Assembly (NCBI RefSeq): GCF_012273515.2
Contig: NZ_CP050975.2
Location: 5,022,001-5,086,000, forward strand
Origin: Streptomyces sp. RPA4-2
Lineage (GTDB): Bacteria; Actinomycetota; Actinomycetes; Streptomycetales; Streptomycetaceae
Length of the DNA stretch: 64,000 bases
Direction: 5' to 3'
Shown one piece after another: positions 53,742-62,601 of the stretch. A program made the translations under genes and the position numbers. Every line of letters begins with the position of its first letter. The stretch's first letter is position 1. The notes under the pieces are model-generated. The model was not told where the DNA came from and ran no database searches. It worked only from the letters and a program-made list of their open reading frames with translations.

Positions 53742-56200
53742 TCACGCGGGACGGCGTAGATCCTCCGCCGCTCCGACGTGATCGAACAGCTCGTCACCGT
53801 CACGGTCGACCAGCAGATACGCCTCTGCCTCGCCGACGTGGAAGTACATCCCGTGCAGTTCGAGCGTGCCCTCCCGCAGGGCCCGTGTCACGGAGTCGTG
53901 GGCCCGGAGATGCTCCAACTGCTGCACCACGTTGGTCAGACACAGCTGTTCCACCGCGTCGGCCGGTGCCCGTCCGGCGAGCTTGGCCCACGGCTGCTCC
54001 TTGGCGGCCATCCGCTCCAGGCTCGGCAGCCCGTGCCGCAGCCACCGCTTGAGGGGCGTCTGCGCCCCGCCGGGCTCCGAGTTCAGCAGGGCCTGCATCG
54101 CCCCGCACCCTGAGTGCCCGCACACCGTGATGGACCGCACATGCAGCACGTCCACCGCGTACTCGATCGCCGCGGCCACCGAATCGTCGCCGCTCTCCTT
54201 CCCGGGCTTCGGTACGAGGTTGCCCACGTTGCGTACGACGAAGAGGTCGCCGGGGCCGCTCGAGGTGATCATCGAGGTGACGAGCCGTGAGTCGGCGCAG
54301 GTCAGGAACAGCTGCGACGGTCGCTGCCCCTCGCGTGCCAGCCGTGCCAGCTCGTCCCGCACCAGCGGCGCGGTGTTGCGCTGGAACGCGCTGATGCCAC
54401 GGGCGAGTTGGTGGTCACCGCGTCCACGGTGATCGCCCGGCCGGCTCCGCGCGGAGGAACCCACCGTTTCGCCCGGCGCGCCGGAGCCACCGGAATCGCC
54501 CGGCCCATGGGACCCATTCGGGCCGTCCGTTTCGCCCGACTCGCCCGACCGGCCGCCGGGGGACACGGACTGCGGGTTGGTCGAGGGCTCGCAGTGGTGG
54601 TTGCGCCACGGTGTCCAGGGCCGGCAGCGGCAGTGCGACGAGTCCGAGGGCTCGGCGATCCGGCCGCCGGTCCGTCCGGTCAGCTCGACCGTGCCGCCCT
54701 GCGCGAAGTGAGCCTGCTGCCAGTCATGCAGCGACTCGTACGCCGCGTGGTCCATGAACGAACCGTCCAACTCGACTACGACGGAGGCGCCTCGGGGCAC
54801 CAGATGCAGGGTGCGGCTGAGCCTGGGCACCGCGAGGAAGGTCAACTGGCCGCATACGTGGATGTGATGGACTCCCCCTCTCTCTTCGTGTGTGATGCGG
54901 GTGCGCGCGAGGCGGTGCATGGCGACGACGACGGCCACGGCGACCCCCAGTGCCACGCCCTCCAGGACTCCGAGGGCCACGACGCCGAGCGTGGTGACCG
55001 CGTACACCAGTACCTCGCGGTGGCGGGTGACCGTGCGGATGTGGTGCAGGGAGACCATCTGGATGCCGACGGCCATCACCAGGGCGGCGAGCGACGCGAG
55101 GGGGATCAGCTCCAGGACCGGGACCATCAGCAGCGCGGCGATCACTACGAAAACGCCGTGCAGCATCGTGGAGTTCCGGCTCACGGCACCGGCTTGCACG
55201 TTGGCCGAACTACGGACGGCGACTCCGGCGACGGGCAGCCCGCCGAGCGCGCCGGAGACGGCGTTCGCTGCGCCCTGCCCGAGCAGCTCGCGGTCCAGGC
55301 GGGAGCGACCCACCCGGGCCTGCAGATCGGGCCGTCCGGACACCAGTTTGTCCACGGCCACGGCGCCGAGCAGCGACTGCACACTGCACACCAGCGTGGT
55401 GGTGAGGACGGCGGCGGCGATTCCGAGCACCGGCCCGTCGGGCAGCCCGGCCAGGGCGTGGCTGCTCCAGGACGGCAGGTCGACCTTGGGCAGGACCAGC
55501 TCGGCGAACGAGGCGGTCGCGGTGGCCCCGGCGACGGCGACGAGCGCGGCCGGAACGGTGCGCAGGACGTGTCCGACCCGGCCGGGAATCCGCGGCCAGG
55601 CGAACAGGAGCGCCAGTGTCAGCAGGCTCATCGACAACGCCCCGGGATGTACACGCGCCAACTGGGCGGGCAGGGCGCGGAAGTTCTCGAGCACGGAACT
55701 CTGCGGGGTGCCGCCCAGTACGACGTGCACCTGGGCGACGGCGATGGTCACGCCGATCCCGGCGAGCATGCCGTGCACGATGGCGGGGCTGACGGCGAGC
55801 GCCGTGCGGGCCACGCGAAGACAGCCGAGGCCCAGTTGGGCGATTCCGGCGAGGACGGTGATGGCGCAGGTCGTGCGCCATCCGTAGCGGTGGATGAGCT
55901 CGGCGGTCACGACCGTGAGCCCGGCGGCGGGCCCGCTCACCTGGAGCGGTGAACCCCCGAGCCGGCCGGCGACGAGTCCGCCGACGGCCGCGGCGACGAG
56001 GCCCGACTGGAGCGGGGCGCCGGTGGCGAGGGCGATACCCAGGGACAGGGGCAGCGCGATCAGGAAGACCGCGATCGATGCCGACAGATCGGCGCCCGCG
56101 ATACGGAATCGGCGGGGCGGAACCGGCGGGCGGTTGTGGGGTGGTGGTTGCGCTTCGGCCGAGTCGAATCGGCGGCGCGGGTGGGGACGCAGGCAGACAT
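53742..56200 (-). CDS. SulP anion transporter fused to beta-carbonic anhydrase
   Basis: Expected about 819 residues. Ten or more helices of a SulP transporter (AGADLSASIAVFLIALPLSLGIALATG ... GSPLQVSGPAAGLTV) end in a STAS-like segment (LDGSFMDHAAYESLHDW), followed by a Gly/Ser linker and a beta-carbonic anhydrase with zinc ligands in CADSR and HSGCGAMQ. The pairing suggests bicarbonate (or sulfate) uptake coupled to CO2 hydration. ATG 56200 has a superb GGAGGAGA site and starts MSACVPTR, but is one frame off the body. One missing base between 56200 and about 56080 would explain it. The body frame has no ATG, GTG or TTG start between 56200 and the first helix. Confidence 0.88.
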
Positions 56201-56532
56201 TCCCGTCTCCTCCGGGGCGGCGCGGTCGCGGAACAGGTGGTCCCCCAAGCCAGGGAGGCGGGGGCGGATCGCGGCCGTGGGTCACGGCGTGCAGCGGCGG
56301 GATCTTCAACGCTCGGTAAATAGATCGTAATGCAGAGTAAAGGCTTTGTGCGGACTTTAGTCGCAAATGGGGCAAGAAGTCACCCTCGCGGGTGAACGGG
56401 CCTTTCTGGCGGCTTGTCGTATTTATTTGGCCTCGGCCTCGTGCGACCTTGGCGGCGCTGTCGGAATCGCTGCAGATCCCCCAGGACGCCCTCGGCGGCG
56501 TTGCCCCGATCGAAGGAAGAAGGTGGGCGGAG
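56201..56532. promoter_or_regulatory. Divergent control region SulP-CA / lipoprotein
   Basis: The stretch 56300-56360 is relatively AT-rich (TAAATAGATCGTAATG, GGCTTTGTGCGGACTTTAG) and probably contains promoters for both directions. A small inverted repeat CACCC-TCGC-GGGTG lies at about 56382. No consensus pair is certain. Confidence 0.4.
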
Positions 56533-57807
56533 ATGGCCGCCACCCAGAGGATCGCCGCCGGGGTAGCACTCGCCGCGGCCTGCGCGGCGGCGCTCGCCGG
56601 TTGCGCCCTCGGTACCACCGGTTCCAAGGAGGGTGCGCACGGCGCGAAGAAAGCCGCCGCGGGGGCTCCCGGACCCCAGGGCGCCGTCCATCTGATCGGT
56701 GACGGATCCACCGCGTACACCGGGGCGCAGCCGCACCTGCCCGGACCCGAGAAGCTGAAGCGCGGGCAGAAGCCCCCGCAGTTCGTGGTGTTCTCGTGGG
56801 ACGGCGCCGGCGAGGACAGCCAGAAGCTCTTCTCGCACTTCCGGAAGGTCGCGAAGGCCAACCGGGCGACGATGACGTACTTCCTGAGCGGCGTGTACCT
56901 GCTGCCGGAGGCCAAGCGCGACCTGTACAGGCCGCCGGAGCACTTGCCGGGCACCTCGGAGATCGGCTTCAACGACGACGAGGGCATCAAGAACACGCTG
57001 CGGCAGCTGCGCGGCGCGTGGCTGGAGGGCAACGAGATCGGTACGCACTTCAACGGCCACTTCTGTGGGCCGGGGGGCGGCGTCGGTGAGTGGTCGGTCG
57101 AGGAGTGGAAGAGCGAGATCGCCCAGGCGAAGTCGTTCGTGAAGTCCTGGAGGACCAACACGGGCATGAAGAGCGCCCCGTCGCTGCCCTTCGACTACGA
57201 CAAGGAGCTCATCGGCGGCCGCACGCCCTGCCTGGAGGGCCAGAAGAACTTCGTGAAGGCGGCCCGGCAGCTGGGCTTCCGCTACGACACCAGTGGTGTC
57301 GACAACCAGGTCTGGCCCAAGAAGCAGGGCAACCTGTGGGACCTGTCCATGCAGCTCGTGCCCTTCGCCGGGCACTCCGGCGAGCAGCTCACCACGGACT
57401 ACAACTTCAGGGTCAACCAGTCGGGGACCCAGACCCAGGGGGACCCCGCCAAGCGGAAGATTTGGGGCAACCAGGTACGTGACAGCCTGCTCAAGGGCTT
57501 TCGGCGCGCCTACAACGGCAACCGTGCCCCGCTGATCATCGGCAACCACTTCGAGTCCTGGAACGGCGGCACGTACATGCGCGCCCTCGACCAGGTCATC
57601 GAGAACGTCTGCAACAAGCCCGGCGTCCGCTGCGTCTCGTTCCGCCGCCTCGCCGACTGGCTCGACGCCCAGGACCCGGCCACGCTCGACAAGCTGCGCG
57701 GCCTCAACGTCGGCGAGGCCCCCAAGCGGGGCTGGGCGTCCTTCCTCTCCGGCCGCCCCGCCCCCGCCCCGAAGGGCGCCCCCGGGGCGCCGGCGGTCAA
57801 GCCGTAG
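56533..57807 (+). CDS. Lipoprotein, polysaccharide-deacetylase-like
   Basis: 424 residues from ATG 56533; the longer frame to 56392 lacks support. Signal peptide with lipobox L-A-G-C (about residue 25). The catalytic-type region FVVFSWDGAGE and the later GTHFNGHFCGPGGG echo the NodB deacetylase metal motifs (D-D and H-x3-H), but the first motif has a single Asp (S-W-D-G), so activity is uncertain. Ends in an Ala/Pro tail. Extracytoplasmic, likely acting on cell-wall or capsular glycans. Confidence 0.72.
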   Translation: MAATQRIAAGVALAAACAAALAGCALGTTGSKEGAHGAKKAAAGAPGPQGAVHLIGDGSTAYTGAQPHLPGPEKLKRGQKPPQFVVFSWDGAGEDSQKLFSHFRKVAKANRATMTYFLSGVYLLPEAKRDLYRPPEHLPGTSEIGFNDDEGIKNTLRQLRGAWLEGNEIGTHFNGHFCGPGGGVGEWSVEEWKSEIAQAKSFVKSWRTNTGMKSAPSLPFDYDKELIGGRTPCLEGQKNFVKAARQLGFRYDTSGVDNQVWPKKQGNLWDLSMQLVPFAGHSGEQLTTDYNFRVNQSGTQTQGDPAKRKIWGNQVRDSLLKGFRRAYNGNRAPLIIGNHFESWNGGTYMRALDQVIENVCNKPGVRCVSFRRLADWLDAQDPATLDKLRGLNVGEAPKRGWASFLSGRPAPAPKGAPGAPAVKP

Positions 57808-58777
57808 CCACCAGCCCCTCACCGAGTACGAAACCGGGGTCGACCTGCGCCGCCAGGTCCGCCCCGGTCCTCTCGTTGCCCCAACTGCTCGCGTTCTTCA
57901 GGTGGAAGTGCACCATCTGGCGCGTGTAGCGCTCCCAGTCCCGCAGCTCGTACGTGGCGTCCGCAGCGGCCTGCAGGGTGCGCAGGGACCGGCGGTTGGC
58001 GTCCTCCAAGTACTCGAACCGGGGCGGGCGGCCCTTCTCCATGGCGCGCACCCAGTCCGAGTGCCCGACCGTGACCAGGAGGTCGTCACCGACCTCGGCG
58101 CGGAGGAAGTCGATGTCGTCCTGGCCCTGCACCTTGTTGCCGACGACCTTCAGGGCGACTTTGAAATCGCGGGCGTAGTCCCTGTACTGGCGATAGACGG
58201 AGACTCCCTTCCGGGTCGGCTCGGCGACGAGGAACGTCATGTCGAAGCGGGTGAACATGCCGGACGCGAAGGAGTCGGAGCCCGCCGTCATGTCGACGAC
58301 CACGTACTCACCCCTGCCGTCGACGAGGTGGTTCAGGCAGAGCTCCACCGCGCCGGTCTTGGAGTGATAGCAGGACACTCCGAGATCGGCCTCGGTGAAC
58401 GGGCCGGTGACCATCAAACGGGCGTCGCCGCTGTCGAGTTCCACCGGCCGCGCGCAGGCGTCGTACACCGGATTGTTCTCGCGCACCCGCAGCAGCCGTG
58501 AACCCTCGCCGGGCGGGGTCGTCTTGATCATCGTCGCGGCGGAGGCGATCCGTTGGTTGGAACCGCGCAGGTAGTCCTTGATCAGGGGCAGCCGCGCGCC
58601 CATGGCGGGCAGTGCGACAGCCACCTCCTCGTCGAGGCCGAGCGCCGCCCCGAGGTGCTGGTTGATGTCCGCGTCCACCGCGACGACCGGCGCGCCCGAG
58701 GCGGCGAGATGACGGATGAACAGGGCGGACAGCGTGGTCTTGCCGCTGCCGCCCTTCCCCACGAAAGCAATTTTCAT
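57797..58777 (-). CDS. CooC/ParA-type P-loop ATPase
   Basis: 326 residues from ATG 58777 (MKIAFVGKGGSGKTTLSAL). Deviant Walker A GKGGSGKTT, switch VVDMTAGSDSFASG, and a Cys motif VSCYHSKTGAVE. MinD/CooC-like ATPases of this sort often assist metal insertion or localisation; partner unknown. TACTCT (minus strand 58791-58786) lies 8 nt before the ATG with no ribosome binding site; GTG 58783 is an alternative. It overlaps the 3' end of the lipoprotein gene by 11 nt on the opposite strand. Confidence 0.87.
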   Translation of the reverse strand: MKIAFVGKGGSGKTTLSALFIRHLAASGAPVVAVDADINQHLGAALGLDEEVAVALPAMGARLPLIKDYLRGSNQRIASAATMIKTTPPGEGSRLLRVRENNPVYDACARPVELDSGDARLMVTGPFTEADLGVSCYHSKTGAVELCLNHLVDGRGEYVVVDMTAGSDSFASGMFTRFDMTFLVAEPTRKGVSVYRQYRDYARDFKVALKVVGNKVQGQDDIDFLRAEVGDDLLVTVGHSDWVRAMEKGRPPRFEYLEDANRRSLRTLQAAADATYELRDWERYTRQMVHFHLKNASSWGNERTGADLAAQVDPGFVLGEGLVATA

Positions 58778-58878
58778 GTTCACCAAGAGTAGTGGCTCGA
58801 TAGCTCAGGGTGCTCGGCCGGGGTGAAGAAGACCACTCCTTCGTGGGGTGGGCGGCAGGGGTGCGTAGTGTCGTACTC

Positions 58879-59703
58879 ATGAGTACGACAGGCGCGACCG
58901 CCGATCCGCTCGCGACCCTGGCCTCGCTGCCCGGGGTGGCCGAATCCGTGGAGTCCGTCCGCAAGGCGGTGGACCGGGTCTACGGGCACCGGATCATGCG
59001 ACGTCGCAGCAACGAGATCACCGCCGAGGCCGCGCTGCGTGGCGCACGTGGCTCCGCGGCGCTGTCCGGCGCCGACTGGGCCCTCGAAGAGGTGCGCCGC
59101 CGCACCGACTTCAGCGGGGACGACGAGGCCCGCAAGGTCGGCGCGGCCCTCCGGCTGACCGCCGAGTCGGGCCAACTTCTCTCCATCTGGCGGCAGTCGC
59201 CCCTCCGGGTGCTGGCGCGACTGCATCTCGTCGCGGCCGCGGACGGGGAGGACGCGGTCGGCCGGCCGCGTCAGGACGGCGAACCGGTCGACGAGCCGCT
59301 CGTCGAACTGCCGGTGCCGGGCGCCGCCGAGGTGGCGGGCCGGCTGGAGGGGCTCTCTCAGCTGATCATCGCCGGTGGTGCGGCGCCGGCGCTGGTCACG
59401 GCGGCCGTCGTGCACGGCGAACTGCTCGCGCTGCGCCCCTTCGGGACCCATAACGGCCTGGTCGCGCGCGCGGCGGAGCGCATCGTGCTGATCGGCAGCG
59501 GGCTGGACCCGAAGTCCGTCTGCCCGGCGGAGGTCGGCCATGCCGAACTGGGCCGCGCGGCCTATCTGGCGGCTCTGGAAGGCTACGTCTCCGGTACCCC
59601 GCAGGGTATGGCGGCCTGGATCGCCCACTGCGGCAAGGCGGCCGGACTGGGGGCAAGGGAGTCGACGGCCGTCTGCGAGGCGCTTCAGCGCGGGGCGGCC
59701 TAG
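58879..59703 (+). CDS. Degenerate Fic-like protein
   Basis: 274 residues. Helical, with ELLALRPFGTHNGLVARAAERIVLI in the position of the Fic loop (consensus HPFxxGNGRxxR). The catalytic His is replaced by Arg and the GNGR by HNGL, so AMP transfer is unlikely. An upstream EITAEAALRGARGSAALSG fits the Fic-type N-terminal part. TAGTGT (58866-58871) lies 7 nt before ATG 58879, leaderless-like, and divergent from the CooC-type ATPase. Function unknown. Confidence 0.72.
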   Translation: MSTTGATADPLATLASLPGVAESVESVRKAVDRVYGHRIMRRRSNEITAEAALRGARGSAALSGADWALEEVRRRTDFSGDDEARKVGAALRLTAESGQLLSIWRQSPLRVLARLHLVAAADGEDAVGRPRQDGEPVDEPLVELPVPGAAEVAGRLEGLSQLIIAGGAAPALVTAAVVHGELLALRPFGTHNGLVARAAERIVLIGSGLDPKSVCPAEVGHAELGRAAYLAALEGYVSGTPQGMAAWIAHCGKAAGLGARESTAVCEALQRGAA

Positions 59704-59720
59704 GTCCTGGAACAGGGTTG

Positions 59721-59746
59721 CGGCGGTACGAGGTCTCGTACCGCCG
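59721..59746 (+). terminator. Perfect 12-bp hairpin after the Fic-like gene
   Basis: CGGCGGTACGAG (59721-59732), loop GT, CTCGTACCGCCG (59735-59746), 18 nt after the stop. No U-tract. Confidence 0.65.
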
Positions 59747-60075
59747 CTGGCATGATCACCGGGTTACCAAGCGTCCTCGATTGTTGCCCATCAGGTCGGG
59801 AACTGCTGCCCGTCACCTGGTGCGGCTGGCCCGTAATCGACGGGTCGACGTCGCGTGGGTGCCTGGTGTACATGCTCGGTCCGTGGGGCCTTGGTTGAGT
59901 TTTAAGGTGATCCTTTCGGATGTCCTTGGTCTCGCGGGCCGTTAAACCCTTTCTACTCCAGGTCCGGAGGAAGCGGAACCCCTGGCAGCACTTCTTTACT
60001 TTTAGGTTCAAAGGCCTGCGAATCGGGCGGGAATTGCGCCGCACGCGCACGCGTGACGATCTGCGTGCGACGCCC
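59747..60075. other. Lower-GC spacer, no gene recognised
   Basis: About 330 bp noticeably less GC-rich than its surroundings (GAGTTTTAAGGTGATCCTTTCGG and CTTCTTTACTTTTAGG near 59895-60005). Possibly a decayed insert or a small RNA locus; I see no promoter-terminator pair that makes a case. Confidence 0.35.
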
Positions 60076-60897
60076 TCACAGCGCCGTGGCGCGCCGCCTG
60101 CTCGCGTACCAGACGAGTCCCGCCGTGGCCGCCGCCGCTCCTATCGCCGCGGCCGCGACGAGCGCCGGACGCTGCGGCACCGATAGTGCGGGCAGCCGCT
60201 GCTTGAGCCGCACCGGACGGTGGAAGTCCAGAACGGGCCACCCGCGCGCGGCCGCCTCGCGCCGCAGTGTGCGGTCCGGATTCACCGCGTGGGGGTGTCC
60301 GACGGACTCCAGCATCGGGACGTCGGTCGCCGAGTCGCTGTACGCGTAGCACCGCGCCAGGTCGTATCCCTCGGACTCGGCCAGCTCCTTCACCGCCTCG
60401 GCCTTCGTCGGCCCGTAGGCGTAGTACTCCACCTCACCGGTGAAGCAGCCGTCCTCGCCCACGACCATCCGGGTGGCCACCACCCGGTCGGCGCCGAGCA
60501 GCTCCCCGATGGGCTCGACCACCTCCGCCCCCGACGTGGACACGATCACGACGTCGCGTCCGGCGGTGTGGTGCTCCTCGATGAGCGAGGCGGCCTCGTC
60601 GTAGATGATGGGGTCGATCAGGTCGTGCAGCGTCTCGGCGACGATCTCCTTGACCTGCTGGACGTTCCAGCCGCGGCAGAGCGCGGACAGGTAGGCGCGC
60701 ATCCGCTCCATCTGGTCGTGGTCCGCGCCGCCCGCCATGAACACGAACTGGGCGTATGCGGTACGCAGGACGGCCCGGCGGTTGATCAGTCCGCCTTGGT
60801 AGAACGACTTGCTGAACGTGAGCGTGCTCGACTTCGCAATGACCGTCTTGTCCAGGTCAAAGAAGGCTGCCGTGCGAGGCAAGGAGTGGTTTTCCAC
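60076..60897 (-). CDS. HAD-IB family phosphatase
   Basis: 273 residues from GTG 60897. HAD motifs: FFDLDKTVI (DxDxT), VIVSTSG, and AYSDSATDVPML (Asp pair). A C-terminal hydrophobic helix (ALVAAAAIGAAAATAGLVWYA) suggests membrane anchoring. Related to SerB-like phosphatases and, in Streptomyces, to a morphological-differentiation-associated protein. TATGCT (minus strand 60910-60905) is 7 nt before GTG 60897 without a ribosome binding site; ATG 60909 lies within that hexamer and is less likely. Confidence 0.9.
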   Translation of the reverse strand: MENHSLPRTAAFFDLDKTVIAKSSTLTFSKSFYQGGLINRRAVLRTAYAQFVFMAGGADHDQMERMRAYLSALCRGWNVQQVKEIVAETLHDLIDPIIYDEAASLIEEHHTAGRDVVIVSTSGAEVVEPIGELLGADRVVATRMVVGEDGCFTGEVEYYAYGPTKAEAVKELAESEGYDLARCYAYSDSATDVPMLESVGHPHAVNPDRTLRREAAARGWPVLDFHRPVRLKQRLPALSVPQRPALVAAAAIGAAAATAGLVWYASRRRATAL

Positions 60898-60941
60898 GAG
60901 CCCGAGCATAGGCGCCCGCCATTCGGGCTACTGTGGGGCGC

Positions 60942-61007
60942 GTGGGTTTGCCTGAGAGGCCTCTCGGGTACACCATGGAAGTCACGGATCGTTCGCGACC
61001 GTGCTAA
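60942..61007 (+). CDS. Possible leaderless 21-residue peptide
   Basis: GTG 60942 to TAA 61007 encodes MGLPERPLGYTMEVTDRSRP-C. TACTGT (60929-60934) lies 7 nt before the GTG, the same leaderless layout as its divergent neighbour 44 bp away. The ORF is followed by two hairpins. It could be a leader peptide or attenuator for the ssd-cpaF operon, or a chance ORF. Not supported by homology. Confidence 0.35.
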   Translation: MGLPERPLGYTMEVTDRSRPC

Positions 61008-61013
61008 CCCGGT

Positions 61014-61080
61014 CCGACTCCTCCCCCCCCGAGTCGGCCGTGGGGACGACCCCCGCTCTCCCCCCCCGGCGGGGGTCGTC
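61014..61080 (+). terminator. Two tandem GC hairpins (attenuator or terminator)
   Basis: First stem CCGACTC/GAGTCGG (61014-61020, 61031-61037) with loop CTCCCCCCCC. Second stem GACGACCCCCGC/GCGGGGGTCGTC (61045-61056, 61069-61080), also with a C-rich loop; GTTTTTCCCC follows about 14 nt later. They end transcripts entering from the 60942 promoter. Confidence 0.55.
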
Positions 61081-61506
61081 GCATGTCCGGATGGGTTTTT
61101 CCCCTCTCTTGCGCGACCCCGGAACCCTGTTGCCACCGCTGCGGCGGGCTCTTCGGCGTGCCCATGATTCGTCACCGTGTGTAGCCGTGACGCTGCTCTC
61201 TGGAAGTCGCGCACGGGCCTCCGGTATGAGTGAAGGCGATATTCACAACCACTGAGTTGTCCACAGTTATCGACCAAGATCCACACGATTTCCTGGATCG
61301 CTGCACCGTGATTCCAGCGCGTCCCGCTCGCGGCGAGTTCCTCGCGGCAAGTTCACGGCCGGTTCCGTTTGTGGGACGCGTTTGGCCGGTTCGTATCGCC
61401 CGTTCATATGGAGACCGCTTGCCGGTTCTCCGCACGGGCGGGAATCGCGGGTCCGCAGGGAACCCTGCGGGCTCCGCGCAAGGAGCAGCGAAGGGGGCTG
61501 GAGATC
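61081..61506. promoter_or_regulatory. Upstream region of ssd-cpaF with DnaA box
   Basis: Contains TTGTCCACA (61257-61265), a consensus Streptomyces DnaA box, with a weaker AGATCCACA 14 nt downstream, in a relatively AT-rich patch (GATATTCACAACCACTGAG). No -35/-10 pair stands out. Confidence 0.4.
61257..61265 (+). promoter_or_regulatory. Consensus DnaA box
   Basis: TTGTCCACA 241 nt upstream of ssd, with a degenerate second box AGATCCACA close by. Confidence 0.55.
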
Positions 61507-62601
61507 GTGGCGGGAGCCATCACACACGACGTGCCACCCACCGCCGACGGGCGGCAGGGCGGACCATTGATCGTCACGGAGGACGTCGAACTCCTCGATG
61601 ACCTGCTGCGCCTGTGCGCGGCGGCGGGTGCGAGGCCGGAGGTGCACCACGGTGTGCCGGATCGCGGAGGCAGCTGGGAGGCGGCACCGCTGGTGCTGGT
61701 CGGCGACGACGCCGCGCGGCGTGTGCGCGGGGCCGTGCGCAGGCGCGGGGTGGTGCTGGTCGGGCGGGACCAGGACGACTCGGGCGTCTGGCGGCGGGCC
61801 GTCGAGATCGGCGCCGACCATGTCCTGATGCTGCCCGACGGTGAGCAGTGGCTGGTCGACCGCATCGCCGACGTGGCCGAGGGCGTGGGCCGGCCCGCGC
61901 TCACGGTGGGCGTGATCGGCGGCCGGGGCGGCGCGGGAGCGTCCACGCTCGCTTGCGCGCTCGCCGTCACCTCGGCGCGCGAGGGACGCCGCACCCTGCT
62001 CGTGGACGCCGATCCCCTGGGGGGCGGACTCGATGTACTGCTCGGCGGAGAGGCGGTGGAGGGCCTGCGCTGGCCGTCGTTCGCCGCCTCCCGCGGCCGG
62101 GTCGGCGGCGGAGCGCTGGAGGAGTCCCTGCCCGAACTGCACGCGCTGCGTGTCCTCAGCTGGGATCGCGGTGATTCCGTCGTCATCCCCTCGCAAGCGG
62201 TCCGCGCTGTTCTGGCCGCGGCCAGACGGCGTGGCGGCGCGGTGGTCGTGGACCTGCCCCGCCGTGTCGACGACGGCGTCTCGGAGGCCCTCGCCCAGCT
62301 CGACCTCGGACTGTTGGTGGTCCCCGCCGACCTGCGCGCGATCGCGGCTGCGGGCCGGGTGGCGTCCGCGGTCGGCATGGTCCTGCGCGATCTGCGGGTG
62401 GCGGTCCGGGGCCCCTACGCTCCGGGTCTCGACGACCGTGAGGTGGCCCGGCTGCTCGGGCTGCCACTCGTCGGTGAAGTGCCCGCCGAACCCCCGCTGC
62501 TGGACGCCGGTGTGCCACCCGGCGGGGCGGTACGGGGTCCGCTGGCCCGGTTCTGCACCGCCTTCTGGGAGCGAGTGGCGAGGGAGGGCGGGGGCGCGTG
62601 A
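61507..62601 (+). CDS. ssd: Septum-site-determining/CpaE-like ATPase (Ssd)
   Basis: 364 residues from GTG 61507 (GGAG upstream). A receiver-like N-terminal half (PLIVTEDVELLDDLL) precedes a MinD/ParA-like domain whose Walker A reads GGRGGAGAST: both Lys of GKGGxGKS/T are replaced, so ATP hydrolysis may be lost. DADPLGGGLD follows. It is the mycobacterial Ssd (Rv3660c) and CpaE type, involved in localising Tad/Flp secretion or in septation. It overlaps cpaF by 4 nt (GTGA). Confidence 0.9.
   Translation: MAGAITHDVPPTADGRQGGPLIVTEDVELLDDLLRLCAAAGARPEVHHGVPDRGGSWEAAPLVLVGDDAARRVRGAVRRRGVVLVGRDQDDSGVWRRAVEIGADHVLMLPDGEQWLVDRIADVAEGVGRPALTVGVIGGRGGAGASTLACALAVTSAREGRRTLLVDADPLGGGLDVLLGGEAVEGLRWPSFAASRGRVGGGALEESLPELHALRVLSWDRGDSVVIPSQAVRAVLAAARRRGGAVVVDLPRRVDDGVSEALAQLDLGLLVVPADLRAIAAAGRVASAVGMVLRDLRVAVRGPYAPGLDDREVARLLGLPLVGEVPAEPPLLDAGVPPGGAVRGPLARFCTAFWERVAREGGGA

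Noticed and set aside
56201..57167. N-terminal extension of the SulP-CA frame to 57167
   Set aside because: Runs antisense through the lipoprotein gene and contains no plausible domain; the start signal is at 56200.
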